Assembly (NCBI GenBank): GCA_031292515.1
Contig: JARLGZ010000054.1
Coordinates: 210,356-274,355 of the forward strand
Direction of reading: 5' to 3'
DNA: 64,000 nt
DNA from: Puia sp.
GTDB lineage: Bacteria > Bacteroidota > Bacteroidia > Chitinophagales > Chitinophagaceae
The notes beneath the pieces are model-generated. The model searched no databases. It was not told the DNA's origin and saw only the letters and a list, made by a program, of their open reading frames with translations. The stretch's first letter is position 1; each line of letters opens with the position of its first letter. The position numbers and the translations under genes were made by a program. Below are positions 43,201 to 51,300 of the stretch, in pieces.

Positions 43201-43699
43201 GCGGAAGCCCTTTGGTGGCGGGTTGCGTGGAGTCCACGACGGTAAGTACCGCTTCCTGCTGGGAGGGATGCCCGTTGAACCAGCCGCCGACGAGCCGGCC
43301 ATACCAGCCCCAGTCATACTCCGCGTCGGAGGCGGCGTGGATACCCATGTAGCCGCCCCCGGCTTGTATATATCTTTCGAAATCCGCTTCTTCGTAATTG
43401 TTCAATAGGTCGCCGGTCGTATTCAGGAAGACGACGGCCGCGTATTTCGATAGGCTGTCTTCCCGGAACCAGGAAGCGTCGGACGTCGTATCCGCTTCGA
43501 AATTGTTTTCCGCGGCCAGCTTCAGGATCGCGGGGACACCGACGGAGATCGACGAATGGTGAAATCCTGCCGTTTTTGTGAAGATCAGGATCCTGGGCTT
43601 ACCGGGGCGTTTATCACAGCCGGCCAGCGTCAGGGTACATACAAAAATGGCAAGGGAGAGACGGGACATAAGGGAAAGACGGGACATAATTCCTTTCAT
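40235..43699 (-). CDS. Multidomain lipoprotein: ThuA, sorbosone-dehydrogenase-like propeller, PKD, cytochrome c, C-terminal beta domain
   Basis: An 1154-residue protein. Lipobox LTLAGC (Cys28). Residues about 35-250 are a ThuA (trehalose-utilisation-like) domain: ILIFTKTAGFHHSSI, GGGYMGIHAASD, FYTELGHTEESY. About 265-710 is a PQQ/sorbosone-dehydrogenase-type beta-propeller: EPTEMTILPNLDILVTQRRGEI, EEGLLGIQKDPDF, GDNYPYREYDYN. About 725-800 is a PKD domain (AVKATDPEHDAITGYTWTLGDG). A cytochrome c domain has CKSCH at 884-888. The end is a CBM6-like beta domain interrupted by a Lys-rich insert (about 1090-1112). It probably oxidises a sugar and passes electrons to its own haem. Domain order is known in this phylum. 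In-frame ATGs at 43699, 43687 and 43669 lie in an 18-bp duplication. Confidence 0.9.
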   Translation of the reverse strand: MKGIMSRLSLMSRLSLAIFVCTLTLAGCDKRPGKPRILIFTKTAGFHHSSISVGVPAILKLAAENNFEADTTSDASWFREDSLSKYAAVVFLNTTGDLLNNYEEADFERYIQAGGGYMGIHAASDAEYDWGWYGRLVGGWFNGHPSQQEAVLTVVDSTQPATKGLPHLWKRKDEWYNFKKLSKDTHILLTIDEKSYQGGTNGDNHPMAWYHDFDGGRAFYTELGHTEESYSDPLYLQHILGGILYAIGDNRKLDYAKATTLRVPDEDRFTKTQLVSGSFYEPTEMTILPNLDILVTQRRGEIMVYKNDSKSLKQAGFLDVYYKTVHTPNVNAEEGLLGIQKDPDFAKNHFIYMYYSPVDSSVNRLSRFTFENDTILPSSEKTILEVHSQREICCHTGGSIAFGQDRMLYLSAGDNSTPFNQPNSTYQNNGFAPIDGRPGFMQYDARRSAGNTNDLRGKIMRIRVKEDGSYEIPDGNLFPKGTPKTRPEIYVMGNRNPYRISVDQKNGFLYWGEVGPDANNDSFDTRGSRGYDEVNQARKAGYFGWPLFVGDNYPYREYDYNTGKSGPAFDPAKPINNSPYNTGLQELPPAQPAFIWYPYGESKEFPQVGTGGRTAMAGPVYYPDLYPDSTRYPDYYKGKLFIYEWIRGWIKVVTMRENGDLDKIEPFMAHTKFSAPIDMETGPDGRIYILEYGSGWFSKNDDAGLCRIDFNGGNRPPRVDSITVDKTSGDLPMTVNLAVKATDPEHDAITGYTWTLGDGTQKVTTTPTLAYTYTKAGDYTIYVEPKDDKGASSKSDSLRIYAGNEAPTVSVLLPGNKSFYFPGEPVKYEVGIEDKDDTAKTKDLSNLIVSADYAEGSDKASVPQGHRQLSQAMIGKNLMLTLDCKSCHKVSEKSIGPAFEDVSAKYQKDKDAIPMLTRKIIKGGSGVWGEVAMAAHPNLKEADIKQILTWILSLKAENKKAQSLPASGSLAPGLGKPLEDNGWMYITAFYTDKGGPGIRPLSGTQTVSLRNSKIGFGGDGKNFGDGDSLKLVGNVDLTGIRKAQLTVFPGPKAVSAYTIELRLDGKNGKKIGVFSLPADPGRPVAPADVKAAGDKNKDKGANKDKAVKKPTRSADTTVDVPDDGKHHTLWLVAKAQDPSIDEDLSLSAIQLLKK
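43652..43687. repeat. In-frame 18-bp duplication in the ThuA-fusion signal peptide
   Basis: Units 43687-43670 and 43669-43652 (minus strand) each encode MSRLSL. The duplication adds six residues and one extra possible ATG at the start of the signal peptide. Confidence 0.85.
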
Positions 43700-44173
43700 A
43701 ACTAGAACAAATTTTCCGGTTTATAAATTCCTGGGGTTCATGCAAACTACACAACCATTGGGCAATTAACAAAATTGCGTCTTTTTCCTTTCCGATTTTC
43801 CATAAATTCTAATGGTATTTTAACCCATCTGCGTCCCGCTGCCCCTGTTAGTCGGGGTAAATGAGGCGTTGATCCGGAAGAAAACCCGGTTTCCGGAAGG
43901 ACAGACAGCATGCTGAACCAATTTTTGCCCGGCAGACAGGATCCTGGGTAAGTTTTATATATGAAAGAAAAAGGATATCTGATGGTCGCAACCTCCTGTT
44001 CACCTGGGTTTTTGCCAAATCCACCGTCTTTTTCGGGAAATCAGGGTCTATTGTGATGTTTATTTTATGGTTTTATTAACAAACGGTTATGAAATATTTT
44101 TTACATATCCTCCTAATAATCGGCTAACAATCCGGCGGTTCTTTCGTGGCTTAAATCAAAATTCCCCAAGCAC
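43700..44173. other. Intergenic region between divergent ThuA fusion and SusC genes
   Basis: 474 bp with no supportable gene. It holds the promoters of both flanking genes. No exact TAnnTTTG box was found. A pair of words ATTCTAAT (43806) and ATTTTAAC (43817) is spaced by 11 bp, resembling the repeats at 53.9-57.0 kb, but lacks the downstream promoter geometry. Confidence 0.45.
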
Positions 44174-47100
44174 ATGAAACTTACTGCTTATTTGGCCACC
44201 ATCATGACCTCCTTCATGATTTTGGCGACTTGTCTCAGTTATGGGCAAGAAAGGACCCTGGTCGGAAAAGTCGGCTCCGCCGATGGCGTACCTATACAAG
44301 GCGTAACCGTCCAGGAGAAAGGCACCCACAATACCACTATAACCGATGGTGGTGGAAATTATGTTTTAAAGCTTAGCAACACGGATGCCACGATCGTATT
44401 CTCGTTCGTGGGCTTCACCAACCAGGAGTTGCCGGCAGGAAAAGAAAGCCGCATCAACGTCATCCTGTCACCCAACAACAAACAGTTGGAAGAATTGGTC
44501 GTAACGGCTTTGGGTATTAAGAAAGAGACCAAACGGGTAGGTTATTCCGTCCAGGAAATAAAAGGCGGAGAATTAAATAAGGCCCGTGAACCGGACCTGT
44601 TCAACAGCCTGGAAGGCAAGGTGTCCGGTTTGACCATCGGTACTTCGCCTGAAATGCTGGGAAGGCCTAACGTCGTATTAAGAGGTAACAAAGATGTGCT
44701 GATCGTCGTAGACGGGGTACCTGTAAACTCCGATACCTGGAACGTCGCCGCAGACGACGTAGACAATATGTCGATCCTGAAGGGCCCGAACGCAGCCGCC
44801 CTGTACGGTTTTAGGGGGCTCAACGGCGCCATCATCATTACTACCAAACGTGGCAGCAAGGAAGCAAAAGGATGGCAGGTGAATTTCAATACCAGCAACA
44901 TGCTCGAAAAAGGATTCACCGTCATCCCGAAGGTCCAGTCGCAGTTTGGACGTGGTTCCGGATATGGATATTCCTATGATGCAGGTTTGTTGCCCGGTGA
45001 AACGGCTTACGACTACGGTCAGCGCCTGTCGATCTGGGGGCCCCGCATGGATGGCCAGAACGTTTCACAGTACAACAGTCCTTATGATCCCGTTACCGGC
45101 GTACGCACTCCATCCCCTTATAAGTCGTATGGAGACAAAAACCTGCAACACTTCCTCGAAGCCGGTTTCCTCTCCACGAACAATATCTCGATGGCTTCCT
45201 CAGGGACCAACAGCAATATCCGGATGTCTTACTCACACGTCCTGCAGAAAGGAACGGGTCCGAATACCAAGTTCAACAGCGACGATCTGAACCTGAGCGC
45301 CGACTATGCCATCAGCCCGAAACTGAAATTTGACGCTAACCTGAACCTGAACGTTCAGTATACGCCCAATATCCCGGATGCGGACTATGGCCCCAACAGC
45401 TATGTATACATGTTTAACGTATATGGGCCGGCTTCTTACGATGTGAAGGACCTGAGGAATTATTACAAGACGCCCCTGGGCGTTCCGGGTCTGCAGCAGT
45501 ATAATGAGAACTACGGTCGTACCAATAACCCGTATTTCATGGCCCATGAGTGGCTGCGCGGTCACTACAAGACCGATATCTACGGATATCTGAGGACAAC
45601 CTATAATATCAGTAAAGACCTGAACGTAGCGCTCCGCACACAGGTGACTACCTGGGATCAGCTCCGCACCGAAAAAGTGCCTTCCGGTACCGTACTCAAT
45701 CAATACCTGTCCTGGTACTATCCCGGATGGTATGGAGACTACCGCGAAGACCATCGTAACCTGATGGAAAACAATACGGATCTCTTATTCTCTTACAAAA
45801 AGAAGATCTCGGATTTCTCGCTGAATGCAAACCTCGGCGGAAGCTGGCGCTCCTTTAAATACGCTTCTTCCTTCGAGACTACCAAGGACCTGGCGGTCCC
45901 GGGTGTCTATTCTTTCTCTAACTCGATTAATCCCGCGTTGTCGTTTAACTGGGGGTCGAATATGCAGGTATACAGCGGCTACTACTCCGTTGACCTTGCC
46001 TACAAGAACTACGTATATTTGTCGACGACCGGTCGTGTGGATAATCTCTCCACCCTGCCTGCGGCTAACAACACATTCTTCTATCCCTCCGTGTCACTGG
46101 CTACTTCGATCGGGGATTATGTGAAGCTTCCCGTTTCGATCGACCTGTTGAAAGTCCGCACGTCTTTCGCGGATGTTCGTGGTGGTCTGACCACTTCCCA
46201 GGCAGGATCGGCTTACTACCAGCTGACGGGCAATACCCTGAACGGAGGCCTGCTGGGCTATGGGTTTGAAAACTTCACCTCCTACGATGGCCCCACCTAT
46301 TCCAACCAGAGCGCCTATTCCGTGACCAACTATTATAATGGTCAGTCTTCGGTGTCCTATTCCCAGAATATTGCCGATCCCAGTCTCAAGAGCTTCGATA
46401 TCAAATCGTACGAAGCTGGGATCGATTATTCGATGTTCAAAGGTCGGATAGGGTTAAACGCCACTTATTTCCAGAGCCAGAACGGGCCGTTGATCTACTC
46501 CTTACCCGTCGCATCGTCTACCAGCTACACCTCCCGGAACGTCAATGCGGTAGTAACGACCAAAAAAGGATATGAGATCACGCTGAACCTGACACCAGTC
46601 AGATCAAAGAACTTCAGCTGGGATATCACCGCCAACTATGCAACCTTTAAGGAATACCTGCATTCAGTCGATGGCGGTACGAATCAGCTGACATTGAACA
46701 ACCACGTATACAATGTCGGCGACCGTATGGATGCCTGGTATAGCACCAAGTTCGTACGCGACGGCAGCGGCAATATCGTATATAACAGTGGTGGAAACCC
46801 CTTGCCGGTTCCTTCGGGGATCAACAATCTCCAGAAGATCGGCTATCTGAACCCCGATTTTGTCTTCGGATTCAACAACCGGTTCTCCTACAAGAGCTTT
46901 AGCCTTAGCTTCCAGATCGACGGAAGGGTAGGTGGCAAGATCTATGACGATGTCTGGTATCATGCCATGAACGGCGGTACAGCCGTCGAATCCGATCAGG
47001 GAGCCTTCGGCGTAGCGCGTAATGCGGAATGGGGAACCACCAGCGTCGGAACGGTCACTCCCACGCCGCTGTATGTCGGAAAAGGCGTAGTCGTCACTTC

Positions 47101-47503
47101 GGGAACTCCTGTTATCTCCGGCGGAAAGATCACCAACCTGAAAGACCTGAATTTTGGGCCCAACACGACTGCTACCACAGTACAGAGTTATCTCTCCAGC
47201 GGTCTGGGATCGAATTTCGACGAATACTATGCGATCAGCCGCACCTTTGTAAAACTGCGTGAAGTCCAGATCGGTTACACCCTCCCTCACAGGTTGCTGG
47301 GCAAGGGCATCTTCAAGACCGCTTCGGTAGCACTGATCGGACGGAACCTGCTGTATTTCGCAAAACGAAAGGACTTCGACATCGACCAGTATGGCAGCGG
47401 GTTTAACGTACAGGATCACTCACAGACAGGAACTTCGAGCGACGTTACCCTGTCTTCAAATACATCCCGCCGGTTCGGGTTAAATGTCAATCTTGGTTTC
47501 TAA
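44174..47503 (+). CDS. SusC/RagA-type TonB-dependent outer-membrane transporter
   Basis: An 1109-residue protein. The signal peptide (to about 24, LSYGQ) is followed by a carboxypeptidase-regulatory-like domain (VGKVGSADGVPIQGVTVQEKGTHN, about 28-105), then the SusC-specific stretch LEELVVTALGIKKETKRVGYS and the plug (VDGVPVNSDTW, GPNAAALYGFRGLNGAIIITTKRG). The rest is a 22-strand barrel, ending RRFGLNVNLGF with the terminal Phe of outer-membrane proteins. It imports glycans or peptides captured by SusD, using TonB energy. Paired with the SusD at 47539, with a 35-bp gap. No glycosidase lies in the same operon, so the substrate is unknown. Confidence 0.96.
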   Translation: MKLTAYLATIMTSFMILATCLSYGQERTLVGKVGSADGVPIQGVTVQEKGTHNTTITDGGGNYVLKLSNTDATIVFSFVGFTNQELPAGKESRINVILSPNNKQLEELVVTALGIKKETKRVGYSVQEIKGGELNKAREPDLFNSLEGKVSGLTIGTSPEMLGRPNVVLRGNKDVLIVVDGVPVNSDTWNVAADDVDNMSILKGPNAAALYGFRGLNGAIIITTKRGSKEAKGWQVNFNTSNMLEKGFTVIPKVQSQFGRGSGYGYSYDAGLLPGETAYDYGQRLSIWGPRMDGQNVSQYNSPYDPVTGVRTPSPYKSYGDKNLQHFLEAGFLSTNNISMASSGTNSNIRMSYSHVLQKGTGPNTKFNSDDLNLSADYAISPKLKFDANLNLNVQYTPNIPDADYGPNSYVYMFNVYGPASYDVKDLRNYYKTPLGVPGLQQYNENYGRTNNPYFMAHEWLRGHYKTDIYGYLRTTYNISKDLNVALRTQVTTWDQLRTEKVPSGTVLNQYLSWYYPGWYGDYREDHRNLMENNTDLLFSYKKKISDFSLNANLGGSWRSFKYASSFETTKDLAVPGVYSFSNSINPALSFNWGSNMQVYSGYYSVDLAYKNYVYLSTTGRVDNLSTLPAANNTFFYPSVSLATSIGDYVKLPVSIDLLKVRTSFADVRGGLTTSQAGSAYYQLTGNTLNGGLLGYGFENFTSYDGPTYSNQSAYSVTNYYNGQSSVSYSQNIADPSLKSFDIKSYEAGIDYSMFKGRIGLNATYFQSQNGPLIYSLPVASSTSYTSRNVNAVVTTKKGYEITLNLTPVRSKNFSWDITANYATFKEYLHSVDGGTNQLTLNNHVYNVGDRMDAWYSTKFVRDGSGNIVYNSGGNPLPVPSGINNLQKIGYLNPDFVFGFNNRFSYKSFSLSFQIDGRVGGKIYDDVWYHAMNGGTAVESDQGAFGVARNAEWGTTSVGTVTPTPLYVGKGVVVTSGTPVISGGKITNLKDLNFGPNTTATTVQSYLSSGLGSNFDEYYAISRTFVKLREVQIGYTLPHRLLGKGIFKTASVALIGRNLLYFAKRKDFDIDQYGSGFNVQDHSQTGTSSDVTLSSNTSRRFGLNVNLGF

Positions 47504-47538
47504 TCACATATAAATAATTATCAATAATTATTATAGTC

Positions 47539-49185
47539 ATGAAAAATTATATTATCAGATCATTCTTAGTGGTGGGATTAGCTTCCCTGGGACTGGTCAG
47601 TTGTCAGAAGGGCAACTTGCTGTCAAACCCCAACGAGGCAAGCACCCAGTCCACCGTTCCGGTATCGCTGATCTTTAACCGGATTGTCAACGAATTATAT
47701 GAAGGTGGCGGCGTATTGGATGGCATCTCCGGCAACCAGCCCGAGATCCCTTTTAGCCAGATCATGCGCTGGAACCAGTATTTTGTCTCCAACTATTCCT
47801 ATTATTGGGGCGCCAATGCCTACAACTGGTCGAATACGGCCACGATGTACAGCGTGTTGAAATATGTCAACCTGATGGAGAGCCAGATCCCGTCGCAATT
47901 AGGGACTACACCCAATGCTTATTCCGCGCTGGCAAAGTTCTTCGAAGCCTACCTCTTTATCTGGTACACCCAAAGGGTAGGAGATATCCCCATGAGCCAG
48001 GCAGGCAGCACTGCAAATCTAACGCCGGCCTATGATACGCAGCATGACGTATATAAGAACAGCCTGGCGCTGCTCGATACGGCCAATACCCTGATGGCCG
48101 CCGTAGTGGCTCTCCACCCAACCGCAGCGGTGACAGGTGATATTTACGGTCTTACGAACACACAATGGCAAAAAGTGATCAATACCTACAAACTGAGGGT
48201 CTTGATCAGCCTGAGCAAAAGGGCTGTTGACAATGCGGACCTGAACATTCCTTCTCAGTTCGCGACGATCGTCAACAACCCCTCTCAGTATCCGATCATG
48301 ACGGGTATTTCGGATAACGTGCAGTATACCTATAATGCGGCCTACAACAAATATCCGATCAATCCCAACTATACGCCTTATGACTTCTTTGAAAGCATGA
48401 GCGCTACTTTCCTGGATATCACAACCGCCAACCAGGATCCCAGGACTTTTATCGCGGCGACTCCCGCCCCCGATCAAATCACGGGTGGCAAGCAGGTCGG
48501 CGACTTTTCGGCCTATGTCGGCGCCGATGTGAACCTGAGCCAGTCTACCTTATTGACCAATTCCGGGAACAACCACAAAGGAGAAGGCATGTATTCCTTC
48601 CACAACTATCTCCGGTATTATGTTCCTACCGTGTCCACCGTTTCCAGTCCCACTTCCGCAGAGCCCTATATCATCATAGGCTACCCGGAGATGTGCTTCA
48701 ATATCGCCGAGGCCGCCAACAGGGGCTGGTTATCGGGTGTCTCCGACGGACAATGGTACCTGAAAGGGATCAATGCTTCCATGGCTGTGTACGGTTTGGC
48801 CGATGGAGTCAATATCCCGATCGGTGACGAATACGGAAATCCCCTGGGCACCGTCTCCGCGAATGTCTCCCAGTTCCTCGCCAACCCGAACGTGGCTTGG
48901 ACCGGCGATGGCACGACGACCGGTCTGAACCAGATCCTGACCCAGAAATATGTGGCTTTCTGGCAGAATTCCGGTTGGGAAGCTTTTTACAACTGGAGAA
49001 GGACGGGTGTCCCCACCTTCCAGCAGGGCGGCAGCGGAATCGGAACCTCAAACAACATGATCCCGATCCGTTGGCAGTACCCTACAGACGAACAGGTCAA
49101 TAACACGACGCACTACAGTGCTGCGATCGCCAGTCAATATGGCGGGACAGACGATATTACCAAGCCGATGTGGTTGATTAAGTAG
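47539..49185 (+). CDS. SusD/RagB-family nutrient-binding outer-membrane lipoprotein
   Basis: A 548-residue protein with lipobox GLVSC (Cys22). Helical TPR-like SusD features include YSALAKFFEAYLFIWYTQRVGDIPMSQAG, the hallmark SusD segment for the helix packing on SusC, and IIGYPEMCFNIAEAANRGW and KYVAFWQNSGWEAFYNWRRTGVPTF near the C-terminus. It belongs to the SusD-like_2 type group. It acts as the surface lid of the SusC pore. A strong hairpin terminator follows the stop. Confidence 0.95.
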   Translation: MKNYIIRSFLVVGLASLGLVSCQKGNLLSNPNEASTQSTVPVSLIFNRIVNELYEGGGVLDGISGNQPEIPFSQIMRWNQYFVSNYSYYWGANAYNWSNTATMYSVLKYVNLMESQIPSQLGTTPNAYSALAKFFEAYLFIWYTQRVGDIPMSQAGSTANLTPAYDTQHDVYKNSLALLDTANTLMAAVVALHPTAAVTGDIYGLTNTQWQKVINTYKLRVLISLSKRAVDNADLNIPSQFATIVNNPSQYPIMTGISDNVQYTYNAAYNKYPINPNYTPYDFFESMSATFLDITTANQDPRTFIAATPAPDQITGGKQVGDFSAYVGADVNLSQSTLLTNSGNNHKGEGMYSFHNYLRYYVPTVSTVSSPTSAEPYIIIGYPEMCFNIAEAANRGWLSGVSDGQWYLKGINASMAVYGLADGVNIPIGDEYGNPLGTVSANVSQFLANPNVAWTGDGTTTGLNQILTQKYVAFWQNSGWEAFYNWRRTGVPTFQQGGSGIGTSNNMIPIRWQYPTDEQVNNTTHYSAAIASQYGGTDDITKPMWLIK

Positions 49186-49208
49186 ACCGACAGGCTTTTA
49201 AATCTACC

Positions 49209-49241
49209 GGCAAGGTCTTGTAGGAGACCTTGCCGTTTTTT
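49209..49241 (+). terminator. Rho-independent terminator of the SusC-SusD operon
   Basis: GGCAAGGTCT (49209-49218) and AGACCTTGCC (49225-49234) make a perfect 10-bp stem with a six-base loop, then G and a run of six T. It lies 23 bp after the SusD stop and about 20 bp before the phosphatase ATG, so the phosphatase needs read-through or its own promoter. Confidence 0.92.
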
Positions 49242-49259
49242 AATTAAAAAAACAATTTC

Positions 49260-50138
49260 ATGAACAGGACAATTTTCAGAAACGGCGCCATCCACACAAA
49301 CTGCTTTACTTTTGTCGGCAAGACAGCGGCCCTCCTTTTTTCGATGCTGACCCTCTTTCTTACCGGGTTCGCCCAACTCGCCGACAGCAGCCAGCGCGAA
49401 GTGAAATTGCAGGGAGCCGTCAACTTCCGCGACCTGGGCGGCTACACCACCAGCGACGGGCGCCATGTCAGATGGGACCGGATCTACCGGAGCGCCGATA
49501 TCAGCAAACTGACCGATGCCGACCTGGATACCCTGAAGAACAGGCATATCAGCTCTGTCGTGGATCTCAGGGGCGTCGATGAATCGAAGAAAGCCCCGGA
49601 TCGTCTCAACCCCGGCACCGAATATATATTATGCCCCGCCGGCAGCGACAATAATCTCAACGACTGGATGAAGTCGATTGCAGGTCTCAAAAGCGGCGGC
49701 GACTCCATGATGAAGGTCTACTATGCCAACACAACCTTCCTGGCCGACCGTTACCGGCCTTTTTTCGAGCGGTTGCTGGATCTGCGCGATGACCAGGCCC
49801 TGGTCTTCCATTGCACGGCCGGGAAAGACCGGACAGGAATCGGGGCCGCACTGTTGTTGTATGTGCTGGGCGTTCCCTTCGCGACGATCGAAAAAGACTA
49901 TGCGGCGACCGACTATTACTGGAGGACCGCCAATGAAAAAATGGTCGGTGTCATGGTCCGGAGCATGCATGTCAACGAACAGGTCGCCCGCGACATGGGC
50001 GCCGCCCGCCGCGAATATATCCTGACGACTTTCGACAGGATCCGCAGTCAATACGGCTCCGTCGACAAGTTCCTGAAGGGCTCCGTCGGCCTCGACGACG
50101 CGAAGATCGCCGCGCTGAAGAGAAAGTTCCTGGACTAA
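49260..50138 (+). CDS. Exported protein tyrosine/dual-specificity phosphatase
   Basis: A 292-residue protein with a signal-like hydrophobic stretch (TAALLFSMLTLFLTGFAQ, about 22-39). It is a LipA/Siw14-type tyrosine phosphatase: NFRDLGGYTTSDGRHVRWDRIYRSADIS and the P-loop HCTAGKDRTG, with nucleophile Cys185 and Arg191 (CX5R). VVDLRG supplies the general-acid loop region. Family members remove phosphate from phosphotyrosine or phosphoinositides; an exported version would act in the periplasm or outside. It is directly downstream of the SusC-SusD terminator, on the same strand. Confidence 0.92.
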   Translation: MNRTIFRNGAIHTNCFTFVGKTAALLFSMLTLFLTGFAQLADSSQREVKLQGAVNFRDLGGYTTSDGRHVRWDRIYRSADISKLTDADLDTLKNRHISSVVDLRGVDESKKAPDRLNPGTEYILCPAGSDNNLNDWMKSIAGLKSGGDSMMKVYYANTTFLADRYRPFFERLLDLRDDQALVFHCTAGKDRTGIGAALLLYVLGVPFATIEKDYAATDYYWRTANEKMVGVMVRSMHVNEQVARDMGAARREYILTTFDRIRSQYGSVDKFLKGSVGLDDAKIAALKRKFLD

Positions 50139-50292
50139 TCGGCAGCTGACCCCGCCGGGCCTGGTTTTTCTTCGCGATTTTACGCGGATAACTGCTGTTC
50201 GCCAACTGCCACGAAGATGTCCTCGGCTGTTCGCATTGCATTCCTTGGATTGTATCATCGATAGGCTGGTCGATGGAATGGAATCGCGCTCG

Positions 50293-51069
50293 CTATCGGG
50301 GAGACATAGGCAGGGTTTTGTCAAGGTGAAAGCTGTGTTTCTGCGATTCGGCCCGGTCGCCTTCGGGAATGATATAGTCCCATTTGTCGATGGCCGTGCC
50401 GTGTTTTATATCGTCAACGGAGAGATCGACAACAACTTTTGAATTTTCCCACTGTACTTCCTGGACATGGTGGACCGCTACCAGTACTTTTTTGCCACCG
50501 ATCCAATGGCGCGTATCGACGATCAGATAAGAGATCTGCCAGGTCTGATCGTCCATGATGAAGTCGTCGACGTGGCCGATGTCGCCATCGCTGGCATGAA
50601 TATGATAGCCTGTCACCTGGCGACAGCTTCTTAAATGCGCATCCTCTGTTGTTTGCTCTATTGTTGCAGGTTCCTGTATCAGATCGGGGTCGATGACGGG
50701 CGTGGACGGGATGATACCCCAAACCTGGCCCGGAATAAAAGCGCTGCCCCAATAGGGCTGCCAGGGATAATGTTCAGCCAGCTGTTCCTCGTGCAGGCGG
50801 GAGACGGGCTTTTGGGTGTCAACAGCCGGACTGCTGCGTACCTGGTCACGCGTGAGGTTGACCGGGAATAAGCCGGATTCCCAGGAGTGTTTGAGCAGGA
50901 CATTGGGAGAGATCAGGACCTCCCGTTCTGATAGCCAGGTGCCTGTTTGTACGATCAGGTACCGGATGGTCCAGGTCTGGTCATCGAAGTAGAAGTCTTT
51001 CACTTTTCCGATTTCGCCATCGGTGGCATCCAGATTATTGCCAATGAGGTTGTTTACATTCCGTTGCAT
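50293..51069 (-). CDS. Protein with two PRC-barrel domains
   Basis: A 258-residue protein with a duplicated PRC-barrel. Copy one (about 5-80) has NLIGNNLDATDGEIGKVKDFYFDDQTWTIRYLIV; copy two (about 150-225) has VTGYHIHASDGDIGHVDDFIMDDQTWQISYLIVDT. A Pro-rich linker separates them. No signal or membrane segment. PRC-barrels act as small adaptor or RNA/protein-binding modules; tandem versions are frequent near stress and envelope genes in Bacteroidota. Its own promoter region (51070-51300) shows no clear motif. Function unknown. Confidence 0.9.
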   Translation of the reverse strand: MQRNVNNLIGNNLDATDGEIGKVKDFYFDDQTWTIRYLIVQTGTWLSEREVLISPNVLLKHSWESGLFPVNLTRDQVRSSPAVDTQKPVSRLHEEQLAEHYPWQPYWGSAFIPGQVWGIIPSTPVIDPDLIQEPATIEQTTEDAHLRSCRQVTGYHIHASDGDIGHVDDFIMDDQTWQISYLIVDTRHWIGGKKVLVAVHHVQEVQWENSKVVVDLSVDDIKHGTAIDKWDYIIPEGDRAESQKHSFHLDKTLPMSPR

Positions 51070-51300
51070 GATATTTTGTTTTTTTATTCGTTGATCTGGC
51101 CGAAAATCATGAGAATTATCAGCTCCGGCTAAGCTAATTGCTTTCCGGTTAACGGAATATGACAGAAATCATGGTCTTATAAGATTTTTCCCCGCAAAAT
51201 GACTCCATATTCCCAAAAGCCGACTCGACTGCGACAACAGTATGGTATTGGTTGAAGCACCCGTTCAAACTTCCTGAAACGATCCGTAGGGTGTGGTGGG

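Noticed and set aside
43803..43824. Two 11-bp-spaced words like the TTCTAAT repeats upstream of SusC
   Set aside because: Only two units, no -7 box after 10 bp, and about 350 bp from the SusC start. Could be chance.
51070..51300. 11-bp repeat array before the PRC-barrel gene
   Set aside because: TTC-like words occur, but at a spacing of 10 bp and without the four-unit pattern or a -7 box.
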